DNA of 64,000 nucleotides from Patulibacter americanus DSM 16676. GTDB lineage: Bacteria > Actinomycetota > Thermoleophilia > Solirubrobacterales > Solirubrobacteraceae. The notes beneath the pieces are model-generated. The model saw nothing but the letters and a program-made list of their open reading frames with translations, was not told the DNA's origin and made no database searches. Both the position numbers and the translations under genes were made by a program. How positions within the stretch are numbered: the first letter of the stretch is position 1; each line of letters starts with the position of its first letter. Location of the stretch: NCBI RefSeq assembly GCF_000420025.1, contig NZ_ATUD01000007.1, forward strand, positions 186,001 to 250,000, given 5' to 3'. Positions 24,049-32,058 of this stretch are shown here, piece by piece.

Positions 24049-26220
24049 CTATTCCGTGTCCGCCTCGCGGGCGCGGCGCGCGTGCAGCTCCATCAGCTGG
24101 CGCTGCAGGCCCTTGGGGTTCTCGGGGTCGGCCGGCTGCACCCGCTCCCACGTGTCGTCCGGGCGGAGGACCCAGGAGCCCTCCTCGTCCTCGAACGCCC
24201 GGTCCAGCGCGTCGAGCAGCTCGTCGCGCGCGGCCTCGTCGTCGACGGGGACGACGAGCTCGACGCGGTTGTCGAGGTTGCGCTCCATGATGTCGGCCGA
24301 GCCCATGTAGACCGTGCGCTGGTCGCCGCGGTCGAAGGCGTAGATCCGCGAGTGCTCGAGGAACCGGCCGAGCACGGAGCGGACCTGGATGGTCTCGGAG
24401 AGGCCCGGGACGCCGACGCGCAGGCAGCAGATCCCGCGCACGTTGATCTCGATCGGCACCCCGGCCTGCGAGGCCCGGTAGAGCGCGTGGATCGACGCGC
24501 GGTCGACGATGGAGTTCATCTTGAGCCGGATTCGCGTGGGCAGCCCCTGGCGGTGGGCCTCGACGGTCCGCTCGATCTCCTCGATCAGCCCGTCGCGCAG
24601 GCCGTTCGGGGCCACGAGCGCCTTGCGGAAGCGCCCCGGCTTCGCGAAGCCGGTCAGCTGGTTGAAGAGGTCGGCGACGTCCTGGCCGAGCCGCTGGTCG
24701 CGCGTGAAGAGCCCGAAGTCCGTGTAGAGGTTCGCCGTCTTCGCGTGGTAGTTGCCCGTGCCGATGTGCAGGTAGTGGCGGACCTTCTCGCCCTCGCGGC
24801 GGACGACGAGGATGCACTTGGCGTGGGTCTTCAGCGCCGGATGGCCGTAGACGACGTGGACGCCGGTGTCCTCGAGGACCTGGGCCCACCGGATGTTGGC
24901 CTGCTCGTCGAAGCGGGCCTTCAGCTCCACGAGCGCCACGGTCTGCTTGCCCCGCTCCGATGCGCGCACCAGCGCCGGCAGCAGGGTGCTGTCGGCGTTC
25001 GTGCGGTACACGGTCATCTTGATCGCGAGGACGTCGCGGTCGACGGCGGCCTGCTCGAGGAACCGCTCCACCGAGGTGTGGAAGCTGTCGTAGGGGTGGT
25101 GGACGAGCACGTCGCCGCGGCGCATCGCGGCGAAGACGTCGGACTTCTCGTCGTCGCCCTCGCGCAGGCGCGGGTGCGTGACGGCGCGCCACGGGTCGTC
25201 GAGCAGCTCGTTGTGGCCCGGCGCCTTGACGAGCTGCCACAGGGCGGTGAGGTCGAGCAGGCCGTCGAGGTCGTAGACCTGGCGCTCCTCCACCCCCAAC
25301 TGCTCGACGATCTCGGTGCGCAGGGCCTCGGAGACCTTGCCGTCGATCTCGACGCGCACGATCTCGCCGAACCGCCGGTTGCGCAGCTCGGCCTCGAGGG
25401 CCCGCTTGACGTCGTCGGCGTCGTCCGAGATCTCGAAGTCGGCGTCGCGGGTCACGCGGAACATGCCGCGGTCGAGGACCTCCATGCCCGGGAAGAGCGC
25501 GTCGAGGTGGGCCTCGACGATCTCCTCGAGCGGCACGAAGACCTGCTCCTTGGACTCCGCGTTCGGGTTCGCCGTGTTGTCGACGAGCTCGAGGCGGTCG
25601 ACGACCTCCGTCGGCAGCTTGACGCGGGCGAACACCGTCTGACGGGTGTCGGGGTCGCGGACGAGCACGCCGAGGTTCAGCGAGAGGTTCGAGATGTACG
25701 GGAACGGGCGCCCGAGGCCGACGGCCAGCGGGGTGAGGACGGGGTAGATCCGGTTCTGGAACCGCGTCTTGATGAGCGCCTTCTGCTCGTCGTCGAGCTC
25801 CTCGTGGCGCGCGATGCGGATGCCGTGCTCGCGCAGCAGCGGCCGCAGGTCCTGCTCCACGACCCGCGCGTGCTCGTGCACGAGCGGCTCGAGCTTCGCG
25901 CGCAGCGCGTCGAGCGTCTGGTCCGCGGTGCGGCCGTCGGGGCCGCGGCGGCGGTTCTCCGCCCACACCTTCGCGTGCTGCCCGGCGACGCGGATCATGA
26001 AGAACTCGTCGAGGTTCGACGCGAAGATCGCGGCGAACTTCACGCGCTCGAGCAGCCGCGTGCGCTCGTCCTGGGCGAGCTCGAGGACCCGCTGGTCGAA
26101 GTCGACCCAGGAGAGCTCGCGGTTGACGAAGAACTCGGGCGCCGTCGGGTCGACCGCGGGGCCTTCGGCGTTCGTCGCGCCGGGCGTGGTGTGGTCGGAG
26201 GCGAGGGTCTCGTCGAGCAT
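24049..26220 (-). CDS. ppk1: Polyphosphate kinase 1
   Basis: Reversible synthesis of polyphosphate from ATP. 723 aa with the four PPK1 domains. N domain: FFVNRELSWVDFDQRVL and SNLDEFFMIRVAG. Head domain: PVLTPLAVGLGRPFPYISNLSLN. C1: VLVHHPYDSFHTSVERFLEQAA. C2: GICCLRVGVPGLSE. The autophosphorylated His is in LKTHAK (His466), and a second conserved His lies in EHSRIY (His623). It is the last gene of a minus-strand operon after two CHAD genes; the gap to the CHAD stop is 15 bases. The TAGGCT 12 bases before the ATG contains that stop codon and need not be a promoter. Confidence 0.97.
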   Translation of the reverse strand: MLDETLASDHTTPGATNAEGPAVDPTAPEFFVNRELSWVDFDQRVLELAQDERTRLLERVKFAAIFASNLDEFFMIRVAGQHAKVWAENRRRGPDGRTADQTLDALRAKLEPLVHEHARVVEQDLRPLLREHGIRIARHEELDDEQKALIKTRFQNRIYPVLTPLAVGLGRPFPYISNLSLNLGVLVRDPDTRQTVFARVKLPTEVVDRLELVDNTANPNAESKEQVFVPLEEIVEAHLDALFPGMEVLDRGMFRVTRDADFEISDDADDVKRALEAELRNRRFGEIVRVEIDGKVSEALRTEIVEQLGVEERQVYDLDGLLDLTALWQLVKAPGHNELLDDPWRAVTHPRLREGDDEKSDVFAAMRRGDVLVHHPYDSFHTSVERFLEQAAVDRDVLAIKMTVYRTNADSTLLPALVRASERGKQTVALVELKARFDEQANIRWAQVLEDTGVHVVYGHPALKTHAKCILVVRREGEKVRHYLHIGTGNYHAKTANLYTDFGLFTRDQRLGQDVADLFNQLTGFAKPGRFRKALVAPNGLRDGLIEEIERTVEAHRQGLPTRIRLKMNSIVDRASIHALYRASQAGVPIEINVRGICCLRVGVPGLSETIQVRSVLGRFLEHSRIYAFDRGDQRTVYMGSADIMERNLDNRVELVVPVDDEAARDELLDALDRAFEDEEGSWVLRPDDTWERVQPADPENPKGLQRQLMELHARRAREADTE

Positions 26221-26235
26221 GAGGGACCCCGCAGC

Positions 26236-26844
26236 CTACGGCGCGTGCGGGACGCCGACGTTGCTGTCCGGTGAATCCGGCGTGAACGCCTGGGGGCGCT
26301 CCGCGAGGGCGAACTCCAGGCGGGCCCGGAAGCCCTCCCGGCCCAGCTGCTCCCAGAGCGCGAGGAATCGGCCGTAGAGCAGTCCGCGGCGGGCGACGAG
26401 GTACGCCTCGAGCGTCGCGAGGCCCCGGTGCTCCTCCGCGTGCGGCAGTCCGGCGGCGAGCCCCGGGTCGAGGTCGCGGGCGTCGGCGTCAGCGCGGTCC
26501 AGCAGCGCCTCGGCGTCGGCGGCGCGCCGGGCCTCGGCCGCCGCACGGACCCGCGGCAGCGCGACATCGCAGTCGTGGATGTCGCCGATGAGGTCCTGCA
26601 GGTCCCGCGTGCGCTTGGCGGCGGTGCGGGCGTAGGGACCGAAGCAGGGCTCCGCCGTCACCTCGAGCACATAGCGCAGCCGCTTGGCGGCGATCCGCAT
26701 GTCGTGCAGCGCCTCGACCTCGGCCACGTCGAGGACCGCGGGGTGAAACGCGTAGAGCTCCTCGATCCGCAGCCGGACGATCCGCTCGGCGTTGTCGGCC
26801 AGCGGCGCCGTGACGTCGAGGCCGGGAACCCTCCCGGCCTTCAT
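26236..26844 (-). CDS. CHAD-domain protein 1
   Basis: 202 aa, one alpha-helical CHAD domain. HDMRIAAKRLRYVLEV carries the conserved His and basic residues that bind polyphosphate in studied CHAD proteins; RTRDLQDLIGDIHDCDVAL supplies the second conserved block. ATG 26844 overlaps the TGA of the upstream CHAD gene (ATGA), so they are co-translated, and ppk1 follows 15 bases downstream. The obvious inference is a polyphosphate-binding or granule-targeting role next to the enzyme that makes the polymer. No triphosphatase (CYTH) domain is fused. Confidence 0.9.
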   Translation of the reverse strand: MKAGRVPGLDVTAPLADNAERIVRLRIEELYAFHPAVLDVAEVEALHDMRIAAKRLRYVLEVTAEPCFGPYARTAAKRTRDLQDLIGDIHDCDVALPRVRAAAEARRAADAEALLDRADADARDLDPGLAAGLPHAEEHRGLATLEAYLVARRGLLYGRFLALWEQLGREGFRARLEFALAERPQAFTPDSPDSNVGVPHAP

Positions 26845-27425
26845 GCCGGCTCCCCCGCGACGTCGTCGGCCGGCGGGGCCTCCGGGTAGGACGCTCCGTG
26901 ATCCGGCTCGTCCTCGGCCTCCGCCGCGGCGGCCCCGGGGGCCCCGGCGCGCTCCTCCGCGGAGGCCACCAGGGCGTCGACCCGGCGGCGCAGGCCGTCG
27001 CGGTCGAGCGCCGCCAGCGCCGCGGAGAGCGTCTCGTTGCCGGCGCGCTGCTCCGCGCGGATCTCGTCCATGAACGCCTGCAGCCCCGGCCCGTCCTCGG
27101 GGGTCAGGCTCGCGGAGAAGCGCTCGAGGCCCTCGAGCTGGACGTCCGGGTCGCGGCGGGCGCCGAGCGCGTCGGCGAGCCGCTTGACGTCGCGGAGCAC
27201 CGCGCGGCCCTCGTCCTTCGGGAAGCACGGCGCGTAGATCTCGAGCACCGCGCGCAGGCGGCGCGTGGCGACTCGCATGCCGTGGACGCGCTCGATGCGC
27301 TCCGTGTCGAGCACGCCTTCGGCCTGGGCGAAGAGCTCGTCGGCGCGGACGCGGACCGTCGCCGCGGCGGCACGGGCGTAGGGCGTGTCGGCGCGGAGGC
27401 CGGGGATCGGCTGAGCCTTCGCCAC
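26841..27425 (-). CDS. CHAD-domain protein 2
   Basis: 194 aa. HGMRVATRRLRAVLEIYAPCF is the basic CHAD signature, followed by DVKRLADALGARRDPDVQLEGL. The C-terminal third is shorter and ends in an acidic, disordered tail (EDEPDHGASYPEAPPADD) that the sister gene lacks. The two CHAD proteins are clearly diverged, not a recent duplication. GTG 27425 has TAGGGT 6 bases upstream, so this is the promoter-proximal gene of the CHAD-CHAD-ppk1 operon. Confidence 0.88.
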   Translation of the reverse strand: MAKAQPIPGLRADTPYARAAAATVRVRADELFAQAEGVLDTERIERVHGMRVATRRLRAVLEIYAPCFPKDEGRAVLRDVKRLADALGARRDPDVQLEGLERFSASLTPEDGPGLQAFMDEIRAEQRAGNETLSAALAALDRDGLRRRVDALVASAEERAGAPGAAAAEAEDEPDHGASYPEAPPADDVAGEPA

Positions 27426-27431
27426 GGGACC

Positions 27432-27437
27432 ACCCTA
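27432..27437 (-). promoter_or_regulatory. -10 element TAGGGT of the CHAD-CHAD-ppk1 operon
   Basis: 6 bases before GTG 27425 on the minus strand. Upstream (about 27515-27555) is an AT-rich patch with short inverted arms GTCCG/CGGAC that could hold operator or -35 sequence. Confidence 0.55.
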
Positions 27438-27584
27438 GGTGGCCGTCCGGCGGCGGTTGCGACCGTCCCGTGAACGGCGCGGCGCGGTCATCGTCCGGCC
27501 CCCGCGCGGCGCGGTACGAATATGCACGGTCCGCTTGCCATATACGGACTGCGCGTGGCGGGCGGGCCCCGGGCGGGCGCGGCG

Positions 27585-28382
27585 CTACTCCCAGCGGAAG
27601 GTCGCCGCGGCGGCCGTCAGGGAGACGACCGCCCAGAGCCCGAGGACGATGAGGTCCTTGAAGGGCGCGACGTGGCCGTGCTGGAGGACCTCGCGCAGGC
27701 CCGTCGAGAGCGCTGCGCTCGGCAGCAGCTCGAAGGCGCCCGCGGCGGCGCCGAGCTCGGAGAGCGGGTAGACGATGCCACCGAAGACGAGCAGCACGAA
27801 CCAGAGGATGTTCGCCAGCGCGAGCGTCGTCATCGCCCGCAGTGCGCCGGCGAGCAGGAACGCGAGGCCGCAGAACGCCGCGGTGCCGAAGGCGAGCAGC
27901 AGAAGCACGGAGAACGGGTCGCCCTCCGGGTTCCAGCCGAGCGCGACGCCGACCGTGACGAGCAGCACGAGCTGCAGGAGCTCGACGACGAGCACGGCGC
28001 CCGTCTTGCCCAGCAGCAGCACGGAACGGGGCAACGGCGTGGCGCCCAGGCGCTTGAGCACGCCGTACTGGCGGTCGAAGCCCGTGGCGATCGCCTGGCC
28101 CGTGAAGGCGGTCGACATGATCGCCAGCGCGAGGATGCCGGGGACGAAGAAGTCCGCGCGCTCGCCCTCGGCCGCGTCGACGGAGATGAAGGGGATGGTC
28201 GTGCAGACCACGAGCAGCCCGAGCGGGACGATCAGGGACAGCAGGACCTGCTCGCCGTTGCGGAGCATGAGCTTGAGCTCCATCCACACCTGGGCCAGGG
28301 CCATGCGGGCGATGGGCGCGCGGCCGGGGCGCGGGGCGAACTCCCCCACGTCGGCGGCCGAGACGGGCGTGACGCGGGTCAT
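27585..28382 (-). CDS. ABC-2 type transporter permease
   Basis: 265 aa with six hydrophobic segments. The sequence LMLRNGEQVLLSLIVPLGLLVV opens the ABC-2 permease domain, and GVLKRLGATPLPRSVLL is the conserved cytoplasmic loop that contacts the ATPase. ATG 28382 overlaps the ATPase stop (ATGA). Together the two form an exporter of the daunorubicin-resistance/ABC-2 type; substrate unknown. The frame is open far upstream inside the ATPase gene but that is a shadow. Confidence 0.88.
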   Translation of the reverse strand: MTRVTPVSAADVGEFAPRPGRAPIARMALAQVWMELKLMLRNGEQVLLSLIVPLGLLVVCTTIPFISVDAAEGERADFFVPGILALAIMSTAFTGQAIATGFDRQYGVLKRLGATPLPRSVLLLGKTGAVLVVELLQLVLLVTVGVALGWNPEGDPFSVLLLLAFGTAAFCGLAFLLAGALRAMTTLALANILWFVLLVFGGIVYPLSELGAAAGAFELLPSAALSTGLREVLQHGHVAPFKDLIVLGLWAVVSLTAAAATFRWE

Positions 28383-29389
28383 GCGCGCAGCTCCCTTCCG
28401 GTCAGCTCGAGGAAGACGTCCTCGAGGGTGCGCTGCTTGACCTGCAGGCCACCGAGCAGCACGTCGTGGGCGGCGCACCAGGCCGCGACGGCCGCGACCA
28501 GCGCGGGGCTGACCGGCCCGACGACGAGGTAGGTCCCGGGGGCCGGCTCGCTCACGCGGCAGTCCTCGGGCAGGCTTGCGCCGAGCGCGACGACGTCGAG
28601 GCCGGGGGGCGCCTGGAAGCGCACCTCGCGCTCCGCGGCGCCGCGGATCAGCTCGTCGGCGGTGCCCCGGGCGATGACCTGGCCGTGGTCGACGATGACG
28701 ACGTCGTCGGCGAGGCGCTCGGCCTCCTCCATGTCGTGCGTCGTCAGCACGACGGAGACGCCGTCGCGGCGCAGGGCCTCGACGATCCGCCAGGTCTCGT
28801 GCCGGGCCTGCGGGTCGAGGCCGACGGTCGGCTCGTCGAGGAAGACCATCTCGGGCCGGCCGACGAGGGCCATCGCGAGCGAGAGCCGCTGCTGCTGGCC
28901 ACCGGAGAGCCGCCGGTACGGCGTGTTGCGGACGGGCGTGAGGCCGAGGCGGTCGAGCAGCTCGTCCGGGTCGAGCGGGTCGGCGGCGTAGGCCGCGACG
29001 AGCCGCAGCATCTCGCCGCACCGGGCCGCCTGGTAGACGCCGCCGTTCTGCAGCATCACGCCGATGCGTGGACGCAGCGCGGCGTTGTCGTCGCGCGGGT
29101 CGAGTCCGAGGACGCGCACGGTGCCGGCGTCCGGGCGCCGGAAGCCGATGCACGTCTCGATCGTGGTCGTCTTGCCCGCGCCGTTCGGCCCGAGCAGCGC
29201 GAGGACCCGTGCGCGCTCGAGGCGCAGCGAGACGCCGCCGACCGCCGTGCGGTCGCCGTAGCGCTTCACGAGCCCGTCGATGACGAGGGCCGGGGCGGCG
29301 CCGGGGTCACCGGGGGTCGCGGGCGCCTCGGGGGGCATCGCGACGTCGGCGGCTCGGGGGGCGTGGAGCGTGGGGCGCAACCCGACCAT
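28379..29389 (-). CDS. ABC transporter ATP-binding protein (DrrA-like)
   Basis: 336 aa. Walker A is LGPNGAGKTTT, the signature LSGGQQQRLSLAMAL, Walker B MVFLDEPTVGLDP, and H-loop TTHDMEEAERLAD. The C-terminal 80 residues match the DrrA-type regulatory extension with EVRFQAPPG and TLEDVFLELTGREL. It pairs with the overlapping permease gene. The start is uncertain: ATG 29389 gives a 40-residue disordered N-terminus, whereas a later ATG at MPPEAPAT (about 29338) would also leave the domain intact. No strict TANNNT hexamer is seen before either. Confidence 0.9.
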   Translation of the reverse strand: MVGLRPTLHAPRAADVAMPPEAPATPGDPGAAPALVIDGLVKRYGDRTAVGGVSLRLERARVLALLGPNGAGKTTTIETCIGFRRPDAGTVRVLGLDPRDDNAALRPRIGVMLQNGGVYQAARCGEMLRLVAAYAADPLDPDELLDRLGLTPVRNTPYRRLSGGQQQRLSLAMALVGRPEMVFLDEPTVGLDPQARHETWRIVEALRRDGVSVVLTTHDMEEAERLADDVVIVDHGQVIARGTADELIRGAAEREVRFQAPPGLDVVALGASLPEDCRVSEPAPGTYLVVGPVSPALVAAVAAWCAAHDVLLGGLQVKQRTLEDVFLELTGRELRA

Positions 29390-29510
29390 GATGCCCGATC
29401 GCCCCGGGGGGACGGGTCGCGGGGCGGGCGGGCGCTCGCCTGGCGGCGGGCCGCCGTACGCGCCGGCCGCGCGACGCGAACGCCGGCGGCGCCGGACGTG
29501 GGCGTGCGTC

Positions 29511-30125
29511 TCAGAAGGCGTCGGCCACGAACGCCGCGGGCGGTTCGCCCTCGACGCTGATCGCGCCCTCGAACTCGGCGCGCAGGTCCGAGGTCTCCCA
29601 TTCCTCGCGCAGCAGGCCGAAGATGTTGACGTCGAGGAAGGCGTCCCCGTGGCGGTGGTAGCCGCGAAGCACGCCCTCGTGGCGCAGCCCGACGCCCTGA
29701 AGCGCCCGCGTGGAGCGCTCGTTCTTCGGGTTGGAGTACGAGCCGAAGCGCTGCATGCCCAGGAGCTCGAAGGCGAGGTGCTGCAGCAGGGCCTTCGACT
29801 CGCGGTTGGCGCCCGTGCCCCAGAACGCGCGGCCGAACCACGTGCCGCAGACGCAGCGCCGGTCGCGCAGCGCGAACTCGTAGAGCCCGGTGATCCCCGC
29901 GGGCCCCTGCTCGTGGTGGACGGCGAGCAGGTCGAGCTTGATCCCCCGGCGGCGCTCCTCCGCCAGGCCCGAGAGGAACCGGCGCGGCTGGGCGATGTCG
30001 GTGTAGGGGCCCCAGGAGAACCAGCGGGTGACGTCCGGGTCGGACGCCAGCCCCAGGAGCGCCTCGGCGTCGTCCTCCGTCGGGATCCGCAGGGAGAGGG
30101 TCGGGCCGCGCAGCGCGAAGGACAT
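29511..30125 (-). CDS. GNAT acetyltransferase, RimJ/RimL type
   Basis: 204 aa. The order LSLRIPTEDDAEALLGLASDPDV, GITGLYEFALRDRRCVCGTWFG, FWGTGANRESKALLQHLAFELLG and YSNPKNERSTRALQGVGLRHEGVLRGYHR follows the RimJ/RimL-like GNAT fold that acetylates amino-terminal or small-molecule amines. The acetyl-CoA loop is WGTGANRE. Substrate unknown. It lies 12 bases downstream of the membrane-anchored stress-type gene on the same strand and could be the last gene of the kdp-side transcript. Confidence 0.87.
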   Translation of the reverse strand: MSFALRGPTLSLRIPTEDDAEALLGLASDPDVTRWFSWGPYTDIAQPRRFLSGLAEERRRGIKLDLLAVHHEQGPAGITGLYEFALRDRRCVCGTWFGRAFWGTGANRESKALLQHLAFELLGMQRFGSYSNPKNERSTRALQGVGLRHEGVLRGYHRHGDAFLDVNIFGLLREEWETSDLRAEFEGAISVEGEPPAAFVADAF

Positions 30126-30137
30126 CGGCGCCCGACC

Positions 30138-30836
30138 CTACCGGTGGGCCGCCGGTGCGGCTCGGGTCGCCGGAACGGCCGGGGTCGCAGCCGCGGTCCC
30201 GGTCCCCGATGTGGCCGCGCTCGCCGATACGGCCGCGGCCGCCGGCGCCCCCGGGCCCGCCCGCAGGACGAGCACCTCGCCCTCGACGTGGGCGAGGATC
30301 CACGCGACGTCGTCGGCGCCGAAGCCGCCCTCCCCCGCGTCGGACGCCGGGACGACGAGGCGATCGAAGCGCTCCTGCTCCACGAGCCGCCGGACGGCGT
30401 GGCGGCGCGTGCGGCCCTGCACGACGCGCCCGTCGACGAGGACCCCGGCGCGGGTGAGCCGCCGCTCCACCGCCTCGAGCAGGTCGAGCGCGGCCGAGCC
30501 GGCCTCCTGCAGCGGGCAGTCCAGCGGCAGGCCGTAGGGCGTCGGCAACAGCACCGCGGGGACGACCACGGCGCGGTCGGCGCGGCCCAGGCGGGCGGCC
30601 GCGTCGATCGCGGCGCACGGCAGCTCGTCGCCGGTGAGCGCCACGAGAATGCGCCCCGGCGGCGTGGCGTCGCGGGCGCGCCGGCGGGCCGCGCGGCCGA
30701 GCACGAGCGCGCCGCCGACGGCCACGCCCACCACGAGGGTCAGGAGGGTCAGCGCGACGTCGGCGGCGTGCGGGAGGGAGAAGACGGCGGGGCCGGGCAC
30801 GAGGGCGGAGGGCGGCAGGAGGGCGGTCGGGACCAC
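30138..30836 (-). CDS. Membrane-anchored UspA-like protein at the end of the kdp operon
   Basis: 232 aa. One N-terminal transmembrane helix (VALTLLTLVVGVAVGGALVLG) precedes a Usp-like alpha/beta domain (GRILVALTGDELPCAAIDAAARLG, then RRHAVRRLVEQERFDRLVVPAS) and a low-complexity Ala/Thr tail. The nucleotide loop G-x2-G-x9-G of ATP-binding Usps is not clearly present. The GTG start lies 7 bases after the kdpD N-terminal-half stop, so it is co-transcribed with the potassium genes. KdpD itself carries a Usp-like domain, so a sensory role is plausible but unproven. Confidence 0.7.
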   Translation of the reverse strand: MVPTALLPPSALVPGPAVFSLPHAADVALTLLTLVVGVAVGGALVLGRAARRRARDATPPGRILVALTGDELPCAAIDAAARLGRADRAVVVPAVLLPTPYGLPLDCPLQEAGSAALDLLEAVERRLTRAGVLVDGRVVQGRTRRHAVRRLVEQERFDRLVVPASDAGEGGFGADDVAWILAHVEGEVLVLRAGPGAPAAAAVSASAATSGTGTAAATPAVPATRAAPAAHR

Positions 30837-30843
30837 GGGCGGC

Positions 30844-32058
30844 TCAGCGCTCCGGGTGGTGGTCGGGGCGGTCGCGGCGGTCGCTCACCACGCGGACGTC
30901 GACGCCCGGCAGCCGGCGCCAGAGCCGGACGGGCAGCAGGTCGCGCCCGCGGCCGGGCAGCCGGTCGAGCCCGCGCGGCGGCTGGGGCACGCCGACGAAG
31001 AGGTACGTCGAGCCGCGCTCGCGGGCGACCCGGGCGGCGGCCACGTCGACCTCGTCGTCCTCGACCACGATCAGCTCGGCGCCGAGCAGCGCCGTCAGGC
31101 CGCGGAGCCCGTCCAGGCGCTCCTCCTGCAGGGCGGTGGGCGGCCGGCCGGGACGCCGCACGTGGAGCACGTCGATCTCGGCGCGCAGCCGGCGGGCCGA
31201 GCGCCAGGCGCGGCGCAGTACGCGCTGGCCGCTGGCGTTGGCGGAGACGAGGACGAGGATCCGCTCGCGCACGGCGTCGGCGACGTCCTCCCCCATGCGC
31301 GTGCCCTCGCCCCGGTGCGCGCTACGCCCGTCGGCCTGACGGGCCGGTGGCGGGTGGGTACCGCGCGCGGGCTTGGCGGAGAGCCGGCGGGCGCCGACCT
31401 CTTCCGCCGCCTGCAGGAGCGCCGTCTCGCGCAGCGCCGTCAGCTGCTCGATGCGGAAGAAGTTGTTCAGCGCCGCCGAGATGCGCTCGGCGGGGTAGAT
31501 CTGGCCGTCGCGCAGGCGCTGCAGCAGCGCCTCGGGCGGGAGGTCGATCACGACGACGTCCTCCGCCGCCACGAGCACGCCGTCGGGCACGGTCTCGCGC
31601 ACGCGGACCCCGGTGAGCTCGGCGACCCGGTCGTTCAGCGACTCGAGGTGCTGCACGTTGACCGTCGAGATCACGTCGATGCCCGCCGCCAGCGCGACGT
31701 CGACGTCCTGCCAGCGCTTCGCGCGGGCGCTGCCCGCGGCGTTCGTGTGGGCGAGCTCGTCGACGAGCGCGAGCAGCGGGCCCGTCCGGCCGGGCGGCGT
31801 CGCGGTGGCCCGGGCCAGCAGGCCGTCGAGGTCGAGCTCGCCCTGCACGATCCCGCGGTACTCCACGGAGCGCCGAGGCAGGACCTCGAGCCCCTCGACC
31901 TGGGCGGCGGTGTCGGCGCGGCCGTGGGTCTCGACGACCGCGACGACAGCGTCGCGGCCGGCGTCCCGTGCGCGGCGCAGGTCCTGGAGGGCGCGGAAGG
32001 TCTTCCCCACCCCCGGGGCCATGCCGAGCAGCACGGTGTGCCGGCCGCGGTCGCTCAC
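30844..32058 (-). CDS. kdpD: KdpD N-terminal half: sensor ATPase-like domain plus Usp domain, no kinase
   Basis: 404 aa, about half a normal KdpD (near 890). It has the KdpD N-terminal domain with Walker [10 protein letters not shown] (12-20), Walker [12 protein letters not shown] (Asp100), [12 protein letters not shown] and the conserved [11 protein letters not shown], then a basic linker and the Usp-like domain [16 protein letters not shown]. There is no transmembrane region and no HisKA/HATPase: the chain simply stops. The missing half occurs at 43855-45363. GTG 32058 overlaps the kdpB stop (GTGA). In other bacteria this region senses potassium, ATP or cyclic di-AMP. Confidence 0.92.
   Translation of the reverse strand: MSDRGRHTVLLGMAPGVGKTFRALQDLRRARDAGRDAVVAVVETHGRADTAAQVEGLEVLPRRSVEYRGIVQGELDLDGLLARATATPPGRTGPLLALVDELAHTNAAGSARAKRWQDVDVALAAGIDVISTVNVQHLESLNDRVAELTGVRVRETVPDGVLVAAEDVVVIDLPPEALLQRLRDGQIYPAERISAALNNFFRIEQLTALRETALLQAAEEVGARRLSAKPARGTHPPPARQADGRSAHRGEGTRMGEDVADAVRERILVLVSANASGQRVLRRAWRSARRLRAEIDVLHVRRPGRPPTALQEERLDGLRGLTALLGAELIVVEDDEVDVAAARVARERGSTYLFVGVPQPPRGLDRLPGRGRDLLPVRLWRRLPGVDVRVVSDRRDRPDHHPER

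Noticed and set aside
26226..26237. TAGGCT 12 bases before ppk1 as a separate promoter
   Set aside because: Its TAG is the stop codon of the CHAD gene and the 12-base spacing does not match the 6-8 base rule.
27585..29153. A 522-codon frame covering the ABC permease plus upstream sequence
   Set aside because: The upstream 250 codons are an Arg-rich shadow of the ATPase gene; the permease starts at ATG 28382 with an ATGA overlap.
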